The notes under the pieces: model-generated
Told to the model about the DNA's origin: nothing
Database searches by the model: none
Seen by the model: the letters and a program-made list of their open reading frames with translations, nothing else
Shown here: one piece after another, positions 36,815 through 50,129 of the stretch
How positions within the stretch are numbered: position 1 is the stretch's first letter
Layout: each line of letters starts with the position of its first letter
Translations under genes and position numbers: made by a program
From: Micromussa lordhowensis
Lineage: Eukaryota; Cnidaria; Anthozoa; Scleractinia; Lobophylliidae
Assembly (NCBI GenBank): GCA_964020085.1
Contig: OZ026600.1
Location: forward strand, 11,133,348-11,197,347
DNA: 64,000 nt
Reading direction: 5' to 3'

Positions 36815-39800
36815 CCGAGCTTGGCGCGCGTCGCAACTTTGCAAACTAATGGCACCAAAGCACTCCCGGGGTTGGTCCGAGTCCACATGCAAAGTTTCGG
36901 AGCAGCGAAAAATGTCACACTATGCCAATTAGCCCAGCAGATGCCCGGGTGCGGCTGGCTGGCTGCCTTGTTAGGCGAGCTTGGCGTGCGTCACAACTTT
37001 GCAAACTAATTGCACCAAAGCACTCCCGGGGTCGGTCCGGGTCCACATGCAAAGTTTCGGAGCTGCGCAAAATGTCACACTATGCTAACCAGTCGGATTG
37101 CTACTTAGCCGAGCTTGGCGCGCGTCGCAACTTTGCAAACTAATGGCACCAAAGCACTCCCGGGGTCAGTCCGGGTGCATATGCAAAGTTTCGGAGCTGC
37201 CCAAATTGTGACACTATGCTAACCAGCCCGATTGCTAATTAGCCGAGCTTGGCGCACGTCGCAACTTTGCAAACTAATGGCACCAAAGCACTCCCAGGGT
37301 CGGTCCGGGTCCACATGCAAAGTTTTGGAGCTGCACAAAATGTCACACTATGCTAACTAGCCCGATTGCTAATTAGCCGAGCTTGGCGCGCGTCGCAACT
37401 TTGCAAACTAATGGCACCAAAGCATTCCCGGGGTCGGTCCGAGTCCACATGCAAAGTTTCGGAGCAGCGAAAAATGTCACACTGTGCCAACCAGCCCAGC
37501 AGATACCCGGGTGCAGCCGGCTGCCTGCCTCGTTAGCCGAGCTTGGCGCGCGTCGCAACTTTGCAAACTAATGGCACCAAAGCACACCCGGGGTCGGTCC
37601 GGGTCCACATGCAAAGTTTCGGAGCTGCGCAAAATGTCACACTATGCTCACCAGCCCGATTGCTAATTAGCCGAGCTTGGCGCGCGTCGCAACTTTGCAA
37701 ACTAATGGCACCAAAGCACTCCCGGGGTCGGTCCGAGTCCACATGCAAAGTTTCGGAGCAGCAAAAAATGTCACACTGTGCCAACCAGCCCGCCAGATGC
37801 CCTGGTGCAGCCGGCTGGCTGCCTCGTTAGCCGAGCTTGGCGCACGTCGCAACTTTGCAAACTAATGGCACCAAAGCACTCCCGTGGTTGGTCCGAGTCC
37901 ATATGCAAAGTTTCGGAGCTGCGCAAAATGTCACACTATGCTAGCCAGCCCGGCAGATCCCCGGGTGCGGCCGGCTGGCTGCCTCGTTAGCCGAGCTTGG
38001 CGCACGTCGCAACTTTGGAAACTAATGCCACCAAAGCAATCCTGGGGTCGGTCCAGGTTTACATGCAAAGTTTTGGAGCTGCGCAAAATGTCACACTATG
38101 CTAACCAGCCCGATTGCTAATTAGCCGACCTTCGCGCGCGTCGCAACTTTTCAAACTTATGGCACCAAAGCACTCCCAAGGTCGGTCCGAGTCCACATGC
38201 AAAGTTTCGGAGCTGCGCAAAATGTCACACTATGCTAACCAGCCCGGCAGATGCCTGGGTGTGGCCGGCTGGCTGCCTCGTTAGCCGAGCTTGGCGCGCG
38301 TCGCAAGTTTGCAAACTAATGGCACCAAAGCACTCCCGGGGTTGGTCCGAGTCCACATGCAAAGTTTGGGAGCTGCGCAAAATGTCACACTATTCTAACC
38401 AGCCCGGTAGATGCCCGGGTGCGGCCGGCTGGTTGCCTCGTTGGCCAGGCTTGGCGCACGTCGCAACTTTGCAAACTAATGCCACCAAAGCAATACTGGG
38501 GTCGGTCCGGGTCCACATGCAAAGTTTCGGAGCTGCGCAAAATGTCACACTATGCTAACCAGCCCGATTGCCGATTGCTTGGCGCGCGTCGCAACTTTGC
38601 AAACTAATGGCACCAAAGCACTCCCGGGGTCGGTCCAGTCCACATGCAAAGTTTCGAAGCTGCGCAAACTGTCACACTATGCTAACCAGCCCAGCAGATC
38701 CCCGGGTGCGGCCGGCTGGCTGCCTCGTTAGCCGAGCTTGGCGCGCGTCGCAACTTTGCAAACTTATGGCACCACAGCACTCCCGGGGTCGGTCCGAGTC
38801 CAATATGCAAAGTTTCGGAGCTGCGCAAAATGTCACACTGTGCTAACCAGGCCGGCAGATCCCCAGGTGTGGCCGGCTGGCTGCCTCGTTAGTCGAGCTT
38901 TGCGCACATCGCAACTATGCAAAGTAATGGCACCAAAGCACTCCCTGGGTCGGTCCAGGTCCACATGGAAAGTTTCGGAGCTGCGCAATATGTCAGACTA
39001 TGCTAACCAGCCGGATTGCTAATTAGCCGAGCTTGGCGCGCGTCGCAACTTTGCAAACTAGTGGCACCAAAGCACTCCCGGGGTCGGTCCGGGTCCACAT
39101 GCAAAGTTTCGGAGCTGCGCAAAATGTCACACTATGCCAACCAGCCCGGCAGATGCCCGGGTGCAGCCGGCTGGCTGCCTTGTTAGCCGAGCTTGGCGCG
39201 CGTCGCAACTTTGCAAACTAATGGCATCAAAGCACTCCCGGGGTCGGTCTGGGTCCACATGCAAAGTTTCGGAGCTGCACAAATTGTGACACTATGCTAA
39301 CCAGGCCGATTGCTAATTAGCCGAGCTTGGCGCGCGTCGCAACTTTGCAAACTAATGGCACCAAAGCACTCCCGGGGTCGGTCCGAGTCCACATGCAAAG
39401 TTTGGAAGCTGCGCAAACTGTCACACTATGCTAACCAGCCCGGCAGATCCCCGGGTGCGGCCGGCTGGCTGCCTCGTTAGCCGAGCTTGGCGCGCATCGT
39501 AACTTTGCAAACTAATGGCACCAAAGCACTCCCGGGGTCGGTCCGAGTCCAATATGGAAAGTTTCGGAGCTGCGCAAAATGTCACACTGTGCTAACCAGG
39601 CCGGCAGATCCCCAGGTGTGGCCGGCTGGCTGCCTCGTTAGTCGAGCTTTGCGCGCATCGCAACTTTGCAAAGTAAGGGCACCAAAGCACTCCCGGGGTC
39701 GGTCCAGGTCCACATGCAAAGTTTCGGAGCTGCGCAATATGTTACACTATGCTAGCCAGCCCGATTGCTAATTAGTCGAGCTTGTCGCGTGTCGCAACTT

Positions 39801-41514
39801 CGCAAACTAGTGGCAGCAAAGCACTCCCGGGGTCGGTCCGGGTCCACATGCAAAGTTTCGGAGCTGCGCAATATGTCACACTATCCTAAGAAGCCCGATT
39901 GGTAATTAGCCGAGCTTGGCGCGCGTCGCAATTTTGCAAACTAATGGCACCAAAGCACTCCCGGGGTCGGTCCAAGTCCACATGCAAAGTTTTGGAGCTG
40001 CGCAAAAGGTCACACTATGTTAACCAGCCCGGCCCATCCCCGGGTGCGGCCGGCTGGCTGCCTCGTTAGCCGAGCTTGGTGCGCGTCGCGACTTTGCAAA
40101 CTAATGGCACCAAAGTACTCCCGGGGTCGGTCCGGGTCCACATGCAAAGTTTCGGAGCTGCGCAAAATGTCACACTATACTAACCAGCCCGATTGCTAAT
40201 AAGCCGAGCTTGGCGCGTGTCGCAACTTTGCAAACTAATGGCACCAAAGCACTCCCGGGGTCGGTCCGAGTCCACATGCAAAGTTTCGGAGCTGTGCAAA
40301 ATATCACACTATGCTAACCAGCCCGATTGCTAATTAGCCGAGCTTGGCGCGCGTTGCAACTTTGCAAACTAATGGCACCAAAGCACTCCCGGGGTCGGTC
40401 CGGGTCCACATGCAAAGTTTCGAAGCTGCGCAAAATGTCACACTATGCCAACCAGCCCGGCAGATGCCCGGGTGCAGCCGGCTGGCTGCCTTGTTAGCCG
40501 AGCTTGGCGCGCGTCGCAACTTTGAAAACTAATGGCACCAAAGCACTCCCGGGGTCGGTCCGGGTCCACATGCAGAGTTTCGGAGCGGCGCAAAATGTCA
40601 CACTATGCTAACCAGCCCGATTGCTAATAAGCCGAGGTTGGCGCGTGTCGCAACTTTGCAAACTAATGGCACCAAAGCACTCCCGGGGTCGGTCCGAGTC
40701 CACATGCAAAGTTTCGGAGCTGTGCAAAATATCACACTATGCTAACCAGCCCGATTGCTAATTAGCCGAGCTTGGCGCGCGTTGCAACTTTGCAAACTAA
40801 TGGCACCGAAGCACTCCCGGGGTCGGTCCGGGTCCACATGCAAAGTTTCGGAGCTGCGCAAATTGTCACACTATGCCAACCAGCCCGGCAGATGCCCGGG
40901 TGCAGCCGGCTGGCTGCCTTGTTAGCCGAGCTTGGCGCGCGTCGCAACTTTGCAAACTAATGGCACCAAAGCACTCCCGGGGTCGGTCCGGGTCCACATG
41001 CAAAGTTTCGGAGCGGCGCAAAATGTCACACTATGCTAACCAGCCCGATTGCTAATTAGCCGAGCTTGGCGCGCGTCGCAACTTTTCAAACTAATGGCAC
41101 CAAACCACTCCTGGGGTCGGTCCGAGTCCACATGCAAAGTTTTGGAGCTGCGCAAAAGGTCACACTATGCTAACCAGCCCGGCAGATGCCCGGGTGCGGC
41201 CGGCTGGCTGCCTCGTTAGCCGAGCTTGGTGCGAGTCGCAACTTTGCAAACTAATGGCACCAAAGCACTCCCGGGGTCGGTCCGAGTCCAATATGCAAAG
41301 TTTCGGAGCTGCGCAAAATGTCACACTGTGCTAACCAGGGCGGCAGATCCCCAGGTGTGGCTGGCTGGCTGCCTCGTTAGTCGAGCTTTGCGTGCATCGC
41401 AACTTTGCAAAGTAATGGCACCAAAGCACTCCCGGGGTCGGTCCAGGTCCACATGCAAGGTTTCGGAGCTCCGCAAAATGTCACACTATGCTAAGAAGCC
41501 CGATTGCTAATAAG
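36815..41514 (+). repeat. Higher-order repeat copy H7 (most complete, 31 of 33 positions before gamma)
   Basis: This is the fullest copy up to position 31. From 36815 the linker order is 1L-3S-1L-1S-2L-1S-2L-1s-2L-1S-1L-1S-2L-2S-1L-2S-1L-2S-1L-1S-2L, where s is the 128-bp unit. Positions 32-33 are replaced by the start of a gamma block. It keeps gtccaatatgcaaag near 41290, where H1-H6, H8 and H9 have gtccaatattcaaag. The segment from about 38740 recurs 17,710 bp downstream. Confidence 0.88.
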
Positions 41515-43091
41515 CCGAGCTTGGCGCGCGTCGAAACTTTGCAAACTAATGGCACCAAAGCACTCCCGGGGTCGGTCCGAGCCCACATGCAAAGTTTCGG
41601 AGCTGCGCAAAATGTCACACTATGCTAACCAGCCCGATTGCTAATTAGCCGAGCTTGGCGCGTGTCGCAACTTTGCAAACTAATGGCACCAAAGCACTCC
41701 CGGGGTCGGTCTGGGTCCACATGCAAAGTTTTGGAGCTGCACAAAATGTCACACTATGCTAACTAGCCCGATTGCTAATTAGCCGAGCTTGGCGCGCGTC
41801 GCAACTTTGCAAACTAATGGCACCAAAGCACTCCCGGGGTCGGTCCGAGTCCACATAAAAAGTTTCGGAGCAGCGAAAAATGTCACACTGTGCCAACCAG
41901 GCCGGCAGATGCCCGGGTGTAGCCGGCTGGCTGCCTCGTTAGCCGAGCTTGGCGCGCGTCGCAACTTTGCAAACAAATGGGACCAAAGCACTCCCGGGGT
42001 CGGTCCGGGTCCACATGCAAAGTTTCGGAGCTGCGCAAAATGCCACACTATGCTAACCAGTCGTATTGCTAGTTAGCCGAGCTTGGCGCGCGTCGCAACT
42101 TTTCAAACTAATGACACCAAATCACTCCCGGGGTTGGTCCGAGTCCACATGCAAAGTTTCGGAGCTGCACAAAATGTCACACTCTGCTAACCAGTCGGAT
42201 TGCTAGTTAGCCGAGCTTGGCGTGCGTCGCAACTTTTCAAACTAATGGCACCAAATCACTCCCGGGGTTGGTCCGAGTCCACATGCAAAGTTTCTGAGCT
42301 GTGCAAAATGTCACACTCTGCTAACCAGCCCGATTGCTAATTAGCCGAGCTTGGCGCGCGTCGAAAATTTGCAAACTAATGGCACCAAAGCACTCCCGTG
42401 GTTGGTCCGAGTCCACATGCAAAGTTTCGGAGCTGCGCAAAATGTCACACTATGCTAACCAGCCCGGCAGATCCCCGGGTGCGGCCGGCTGGTTGCCTCG
42501 TTAGCCGAGCTTGGCGCGCGTCGCAACTTTGCAAACTAATGGCACCAAAGCACTCCCGGGGTCGGTCCGAGTCCACATGCAAAGTTTCGAAGCTGCGCAA
42601 ACTGTCACACTATGCTAACCAGCCCGGCAGATCCCCGGGTGCGGCCGGCTGGCTGCTTCATTAGCCGAGCTTGGCGCCTTGCAACTTGGCAAACTAATGG
42701 CACCAAAGCACTCCCGGGGTTGGTCCGAGTCCAATATGCAAAGTTTCGGAGCTGCGCAAAATGTCACACTGTGCTAACCAGTCCGGCAGATCCCCAGGTG
42801 TGGCCGGCTGGCTGCCTCGTTAGTCGAGCTTTGCGCGCATCGCAACTTGGCAAAGTAATGGCACCAAAGCACTCCCGGGGTCGGTCCGGGTCCACATGCA
42901 AAGTTTCGGAGCTCCGCAAAATGTCACACTATGCTAACCAGCCCGATTGCTAATTAGCTGAGCTTGGCGCACGTCGCAAATTCGCAAACTAATGGCACCA
43001 AAGCACTCCTGGGTTCGGTCTGGGTCCACATGCAAAGTTTCGGAGCTGCGCAAAATGTCACACTATGCTAACTAGCCAAATTGCTAATTAG
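41515..43091 (+). repeat. Gamma block, copy 2
   Basis: Matches 59225-60801 almost exactly at offset 17,710, sharing private changes such as tgccacactatg near 42043, tcgtattgctag near 42061 and cttggcaaac near 42686. Compared with copy 1 at 5031 it lacks one S unit, joining the long units at 42505 and 42665. It ends with the cgcaaattcgc marker monomer (42958-43091). Confidence 0.88.
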
Positions 43092-43813
43092 CCGAGCTTG
43101 GCGCGCGTCGCAACTTTGCAAACTAATGGCACCAAAGCACTCTCGGGGTTGGTCCGAGTCCACATGCAAAGTTTCGGAGCAGCGAAAAATGTCACACTAT
43201 GCCAATTAGCCCAGCAGATGCCCGGGTGCGGCTGGCTGGCTGCCTTGTTAGCCGAGCTTGGCGTGCGTCACAACTTTGCAAACTAATGGAACCAAAGCAC
43301 TCCCGGGGTCGGTCCGGGTCCACATGCTAAGTTTCGGAGCTGCGCAAAATGTCACACTATGCTAACCAGTCGGATTGCTACTTAGCCGAGCTTGGCGCGC
43401 GTCGCAACTTTGCAAACTAATGGCACCAAAGCACTCCCAAGGCCGGTCCGGTTGCATATGCAAAGTTTCGGAGCTGCCCAAATTGTGACACTATGCTAAC
43501 CAGCCCGATTGCTAATTAGCCGAGCTTGGCGCACGTCGCAACTTTGCAAACTAATGGCACCAAAGGACTCCCAGGGTCGGTCCGGGTCCACATGCAAAGC
43601 TTTGGAGCTGCACAAAATGTCACACTATGCTAACTAGCCCGATTGCTAATTAGCCGAGCTTGGCGCGCGTCGCAACTTTGCAAACTAATGGCACCAAAGC
43701 ATTCCCGGGGTCGGTCCGAGTCCACATGCAAAGTTTCGGAGCAGCGAAAAATGTCACACTGTGCCAACCAGCCCAGCAGATCCCCGGGTGCGGCCGGCTG
43801 GCTGCCTCGTTAG
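43092..43813 (+). repeat. Diverged HOR start (positions 1-5) after gamma
   Basis: The same monomer order as HOR positions 1-5, but with its own variants: ctctcggggttgg, aatggaaccaaag, acatgctaagtttcgg and caaggccggtccgg. These are shared with 60802-61523 at offset 17,710. The similarity to 61470-61490 ends near 43780, where the linker changes to gatccccgggtgcggcc and the delta block begins. Confidence 0.82.
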
Positions 43814-44601
43814 CCGAGCTTGGCGCGCGTCGCAACTTTGCAAACTAATGGCACCAAAGCACTCCCGGGGTCGGTCCGGGTCCACAAGCAAAGTTTCGGA
43901 GCTCTCCAAAATGTCACACTATGCTAACCAGCCCAATTGCTAATTAGCTGACCTTGGCGCGCGTCGCAACTTTGCAAACTAAGTGCACCAAACCCAACCC
44001 GGGTTCGGTCCGAGTTCACATGCAAAGTTTCGGAGCTGCGAAAATGTCACACTATGCTAACCAGCCCGGCAGGTCCCCGGGTGCGGCCGCCTGGCTGCCT
44101 CGTTAGCCGAGCTTGGCACGCCTCGCAACTTTGCAAACTAATGGCACCAAAGCACTCCCGGGGTCGGTCCGGGTCCACATGCAAAGTTTCGGAGCTGCGC
44201 AAAATGTCACACTATGCTAACCAGTCGGATTGCTAATTAGCCGAGTTTGGCGCGCGTCGCATCTTTGCAAACTAATGGCACCAAAGCACTCCCGGGGTTG
44301 GTCCAAGTCCACATGCGAAGTTTTGGAGCTCCGCAAATTGTCACACAATGCTAACTAGCCCGGCAGATCCCTGGGTGCGGCTGGCTGGCTGCCTCATTAT
44401 CCGAGCTTGGCGCGCGTCGCAACTTTCCAAACTAATGGCACCAAAGAACTCCCGGGGTCGGTCCGAGTCCACATGCAAAGTTCCGGAGCTGCGCAAAATG
44501 TCACACTATGCTAAGTAGCCCGATTGCTAATTAGCCGAGCTTGGCGCGCGTCGCATCTTTGCAAACTAATGGCACCAAAGCACTCCCGGGGTTGGTCCGA
44601 G
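43814..44601 (+). repeat. Delta block, copy 2
   Basis: Aligns with 6633-7420 at offset 37,181, with the same ccacaagcaaag, ctctccaaaatg, cccaattgctaattagctgacc and aagtgcacc markers. These two delta copies are the only ones in the window. Related units with ctctccaaaagg occur in the beta blocks, so beta and delta share an origin. Confidence 0.83.
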
Positions 44602-45725
44602 TCCACATGCAAAGTTTGGGAGCTGCCCAAAATGTCACACTATTCTAACCAGCCCGGTAGATGCCTGGGTGCGGCCGGCTGGTTGCCTCGTTAGCCGAGC
44701 TTGGTGCGCGTCGCGACTTTGCAAACTAATGGCACCAAAGCACTCCCGGGGTCGGTCCGAGTCCACATGCAAAGTTTCGGAGCTGTGCAAAATATCACAC
44801 TATGCTAACCAGCCCGATTGCTAATTAGCCGAGCTTGGCGCGCGTTGCAACTTTGCAAACTAATGGCACCGAAGCACTCCCGGGGTCGGTCCGGGTCCAC
44901 ATGCAAAGTTTCGGAGCTGCGCAAAATGTCACACTATGCCAACCAGCCCGGCAGATGCCCGGGTGCAGCCGGCTGGCTGCCTTGTTCGCCGAGCTTGGCG
45001 CGCGTCGCAACTTTGCAAACTAATGGCACCAAAGCACTCCCGGGAAAGCACTCCCGGGGTCGGTCCGGGTCCACATGCAAAGTTTCGGAGCGGCGCAAAA
45101 TGTCACACTATGCTAACCAGCCCGATTGCTAATTAGCCGAGCTTGGCGCGCGTCGCAACTTTTTAAACTAATGGCACCAAAGCACTCCTGGGGTCGGTCC
45201 GAGTCCACATGCAAAGTTTTGGAGCTGCGCAAAAGGTCACACTATGCTAACCAGCCCGGCAGATGCCCGGGTGCGGCCGGCTGGCTGCCTCGTTAGCCGA
45301 GCTTGGTGCGAGTCGCAACTTTGCAAACTAATGGCACCAAAGCACTCCCGGGGTCGGTCCGAGTCCAATATTCAAAGTTTCGGAGCTGCGGAAAATGTCA
45401 CACTGTGCTAACCAGGGCGGCAGATCCCCAGGTGTGGCTGGCTGGCTGCCTCGTTAGTCGAGCTTTGCGTGCATCGCAACTTTGCAAAGTAATGGCACCA
45501 AAGCACTCCCGGGGTCGGTCCAGGTCCACATGCAAGGTTTCGGAGCTCCGCAAAATGTCACACTATGCTAACCAGCCCGATTGCTAATTAGCCGAGCTTG
45601 GCGCACGTCGCAAATTCGCAAACTAATGGCACCAAAGCACTCCTGGGTTCGGTCCGGGTCCACATGCAAAGTTTCGGAGCTGCGCAAAATGTCACACTAT
45701 GCTAACTAGCCCGATTGCTAATTAG
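44602..45725 (+). repeat. HOR tail fragment (positions about 22-33)
   Basis: It joins delta through a monomer with agtttgggagctgcccaaaatg and the cggtagatgcctgg linker, a position-10 signature. At 44695 it passes into a hybrid of position-22 (gtgcgcgtcgcgac) and position-23 sequence. From 44829 it follows the HOR tail, with the 14-bp duplication at 45031-45058 and the marker pair at 45297-45591. It leads directly into H8. Confidence 0.8.
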
Positions 45726-48700
45726 CCGAGCTTGGCGCGCGTCGCAACTTTGCAAACTAATGGCACCAAAGCACTCCCGGGGTTGGTCCGAGTCCACATG
45801 CAAAGTTTCGGAGCAGCGAAAAATGTCACACTATGCCAATTAGCCCAGCAGATGCCCGGGTGCGGCTGGCTGGCTGCCTTGTTAGGCGAGCTTGGCGTGC
45901 GTCACAACTTTGCAAACTAATGGCACCAAAGCACTCCCGGGGTCGGTGCTTGTCCACATGCAAAGTTTCGGAGCTGCGCAAAATGTCACACTATGCTAAC
46001 CAGTCGGATTGCTACTTAGCCGAGCTTGGCGCGCGTCGCAACTTTGCAAACTAATGGCACCAAAGCACTCCCGGGGTCAGTCCGGGTGCATATGCAAAGT
46101 TTCGGAGCTGCCCAAATTGTGACACTATGCTAACCAGCCCGATTGCTAATTAGCCGAGCTTGGCGCACGTCGCAACTTTGCAAACTAATGGCACCAAAGC
46201 ACTCCCAGGGTCGGTCCGGGTCCACATGCAAAGTTTTGGAGCTGCACAAAATGTCACACTATGCTAACTAGCCCGATTGCTAATTAGCCGAGCTTGGCGC
46301 GCGTCGCAACTTTGCAAACTAATGGCACCAAAGCATTCCCGGGGTCGGTCCGAGTCCACATGCAAAGTTTCGGAGCAGCGAAAAATGTCACACTGTGCCA
46401 ACCAGCCCAGCAGATACCCGGGTGCAGCCGGCTGCCTTCCTCGTTAGCCGAGCTTGGCGCGCGTCGCAACTTTGCAAACTAATGGCACCAAAGCACACCC
46501 GGGGTCGGTCCGGGTCCACATGCAAAGTTTCGGAGCTGTGCAAAATGTCACACTATGCTCACCAGCCCGATTGCTAATTAGCCGAGCTTGGCGCGCGTCG
46601 CAACTTTGCAAACTAATGGCACCAAAGCACTCCCGGGGTCGGTCCGAGTCCACATGCAAAGTTTCGGAGCAGCAAAAAATGTCACACTGTGCCAACCAGC
46701 CCGGCAGATGCCCTGGTGCAGCCGGCTGGCTGCCTCGTTAGCCGAGCTTGGCGCACGTCGCAACTTTGCAAACTAATGGCACCAAAGCACTCCCGTGGTT
46801 GGTCCGAGTCCATATGCAAAGTTTCGGAGCTGCGCAAAATGTCACACTATGCTAGCCAGCCCGGCAGATCCCCGGGTGCGGCCGGCTGGCTGCCTCGTTA
46901 GCCGAGCTTGGCGCACGTCGCAACTTTGGAAACTAATGCCACCAAAGCAATCCTGGGGTCGGTCCAGGTTTACATGCAAAGTTTCGGAGCTGCGCAAAAT
47001 GTCACACTATGCTAACCAGCCCGATTGCTAATTAGCCGACCTTCGCGCGCGTCGCAACTTTTCAAACTTATGGCACCAAAGCACTCCCAAGGTCGGTCCG
47101 AGTCCACATGCAAAGTTTCGGAGCTGCGCAAAATGTCACACTATGCTAACCAGCCCGGCAGATGCCTGGGTGTGGCCGGCTGGCTGCCTCGTTAGCCGAG
47201 CTTGGCGCGCGTCGCAAGTTTGCAAACTAATGGCACCAAAGCACTCCCGGGGTTGGTCCGAGTCCACATGCAAAGTTTGGGAGCTGCGCAAAATGTCACA
47301 CTATTCTAACCAGCCCGGTAGATGCCCGGGTGCGGCCGGCTGGTTGCCTCGTTGGCCAGGCTTGGCGCACGTCGCAACTTTGCAAACTAATGCCACCAAA
47401 GCAATACTGGGGTCGGTCCGGGTCCACATGCAAAGTTTCGGAGCTGCGCAAAATGTCACACTATGCTAACCAGCCCGATTGCCGATTGCTTGGCGCGCGT
47501 CGCAACTTTGCAAACTAATGGCACCAAAGCACTCCCGGGGTCGGTCCGAGTCCAATATGCAAAGTTTCGGAGCTGCGCAAAATGTCACACTGTGCTAACC
47601 AGGCCGGCAGATCCCCAGGTGTGGCCGGCTGGCTGCCTCGTTAGTCGAGCTTTGCGCGCATCGCAACTATGCAAAGTAATGGCACCAAAGCACTCCCTGG
47701 GTCGGTCCAGGTCCACATGGAAAGTTTCGGAGCTGCGCAATATGTCACACTATGCTAACCAGCCGGATTGCTAATTAGCCGAGCTTGGCGCGCGTTGCAA
47801 CTTTGCAAACTAGTGGCACCAAAGCACTCCCGGGGTCGGTCCGGGTCCACATGCAAAGTTTCGGAGCTGCGCAAAATGTCACACTATGCCAACCAGCCCG
47901 GCAGATGTCTGGGTGCAGCCGGCTGGCTGCCTTGTTAGCCGAGCTTGGCGCGCGTCGCAACTTTGCAAACTAATGGCATCAAAGCACTCCCGGGGTCGGT
48001 CTGGGTCCACATGCAAAGTTTCGGAGCTGCACAAATTGTGACACTATGCTAACCAGGCCGATTGCTAATTAGCCGAGCTTGGCGCGCGTCGCAACTTTGC
48101 AAACTAATGGCACCAAAGCACTCCCGGGGTCGGTCCGAGTCCACATGCAAAGTTTGGAAGCTGAGCAAACTGTCACACTATGCTAACCAGCCCGGCAGAT
48201 CCCCGGGTGCGGCCGGCTGGCTGCCTCGTTAGCCGAGCTTGGCGCGCATCGTAACTTTGCAAACTAATGGCACCAAAGCACTCCCGGGGTCGGTCCGAGT
48301 CCAATATGGAAAGTTTCGGAGCTGCGCAAAATGTCACACTGTGCTAACCAGGCCGGCAGATCCTCAGGTGTGGCCGGCTGGCTGCCTCGTTAGTCGAGCT
48401 TTGCGCGCATCGCAACTTTGCAAAGTAAGGGCACCAAAGCACTCCCGGGGTCGGTCCAGGTCCACATGCAAAGTTTCGGAGCTGCGCAATATGTTACACT
48501 ATGCTAGCCAGCCCGATTGCTAATTAGTCGAGCTTGTCGCGTGTCGCAACTTCGCAAACTAGTGGCAGCAAAGCACTCCCGGGGTCGGTCCGGGTCCACA
48601 TGCAAAGTTTCGGAGCTGCGCAATATGTCACACTATCCTAAGAAGCCCGATTGCTAATTAGCCGAGCTTGGCGCGCGTCGCAATTTTGCAAACTAATGGC

Positions 48701-48770
48701 ACCAAAGCACTCCCGGGGTCGGTCCAAGTCCACATGCAAAGTTTCGGAGCTGCGCAAAAGGTCACACTAT
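45726..48770 (+). repeat. Higher-order repeat copy H8, truncated by a beta block
   Basis: Positions 1-12 are complete, including the 128-bp unit. The 159-bp unit is absent. The copy continues to about position 21 and switches to beta at about 48730-48775, the same switch point used by H2 at about 18030. It has a private change ggtgcttgtccac near 45948. Confidence 0.87.
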
Positions 48771-50129
48771 GCTAGCCAGCCCGGCAGATCCCCGGGTGCG
48801 GCCGGCTGGCTGCCTCGTTAGCCGAGCTTGGCGCGCGTCGCAACTTTGCAAACTAATGGCACCAAAGCACTCCCGGGGTCGGTCAGGGTCCACAAGCAAA
48901 GTTTCGGAGCTCTCCAAAAGGTCACACTATGCTAACCAGCCCAATTGCTAATTAGCTGACCTTGGCGCGCGTCGCAACTTTGCAAACTAAGTGCACCAAA
49001 CCCCTCCCGGGTTCGGTCCGAGTTCACATGCAAAGTTTCGGACCTGCGAAAATGTCACACTATGCTAACCAGCCCGGCAGGTCCCTGGGTGTCGCCGGCT
49101 GGCTGCCTCGTTAGCCGAGCTTGGCACGCATCGCAACTTTGCAAACTAATGGCACCAAAGCACTCCCGGGGTCGGTCCGGGTCCACATGCAAAGTTTCGG
49201 AGCTGCGCAAAATGTCACACTATGCTAACCAGTCGGATTGCTAGTTAGCCGAGCTTGGCTCGCGTCGCAACTTTTCAAACTAATGGCACCAAAGCACTCC
49301 CGGGGTGGGTCCGAGTCCACATGCAAAGTTTCGGAACTGCGAAAAATGTCACACTATGCTAACCAGCCCAGCAGATTCCCGGGTGCGGGCGGCTGGCTGC
49401 CTCATTAGCCGAGCTTGGCTCGCGTCGCAACTTTGCAAACTAATGGCACCAAAGCACTCCCGGGGTCGGTTCGGGTCCACATGCAAAGTTTCGGAGCTGC
49501 GCAAATTGTGACACTATGCTAACCAGCCCGATTGCTAATTAGCCGAGCTTGGCGCGCATCGCAACTTTGCAAACTAATGGCACCAAAGCACTCCCGGGGT
49601 CTATCCGAGTCCACATGCAAAGTTTCGAAGCTGCGCAAACTGTCACACTATGCTAACCAGCCCGGCAGATCCCCGGGTGCGGCCGGCTGGCTGCCTCATT
49701 AGCCGAGCTTGGCGCCTTGCAACTTTGCAAACTAATGGCACCAAAGCACTCCCGGTGTTGGTCCGAGTCCAATATGCAAAGTTTCGGAGCTGCGCAAAAT
49801 GTCACACTGTGCTAACCAGTCCGACAGATCCCCAGGTGTGGCCTGCTGGCTGCCTCGTTAGTCGAGCTTTGCGCGCATCGCAACTTTGCAAAGTAATGGC
49901 ACCAAAGCACTCCCGGGGTCGGTCCGGGTCCACATGCAAAGTTTCGGAGCTGCGCAAAATGTCACACTATGCTAACCAGCCCGATTGCTAATTAGCCGAG
50001 CTTGGCGCACGTCGCAAATTCGCAAACTAATGGCACCAAAGCACTCCTGGGTTCGGTCCGGGTCCACATGCAAAGTTTCGGAGCTGCGCAAAATGTCACA
50101 CTATGCTAACTAGCCCGATTGCTAATTAG
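48771..50129 (+). repeat. Beta block, copy 3
   Basis: Matches copy 2 (18030-19388) at a constant offset of 30,741 bp, with few differences, such as cagtccgacagatcc and gtggcctgctgg near 49820-49845. It ends in the cgcaaattcgc marker monomer at 49996-50129 and runs into H9, exactly as copy 2 runs into H3. Confidence 0.9.
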
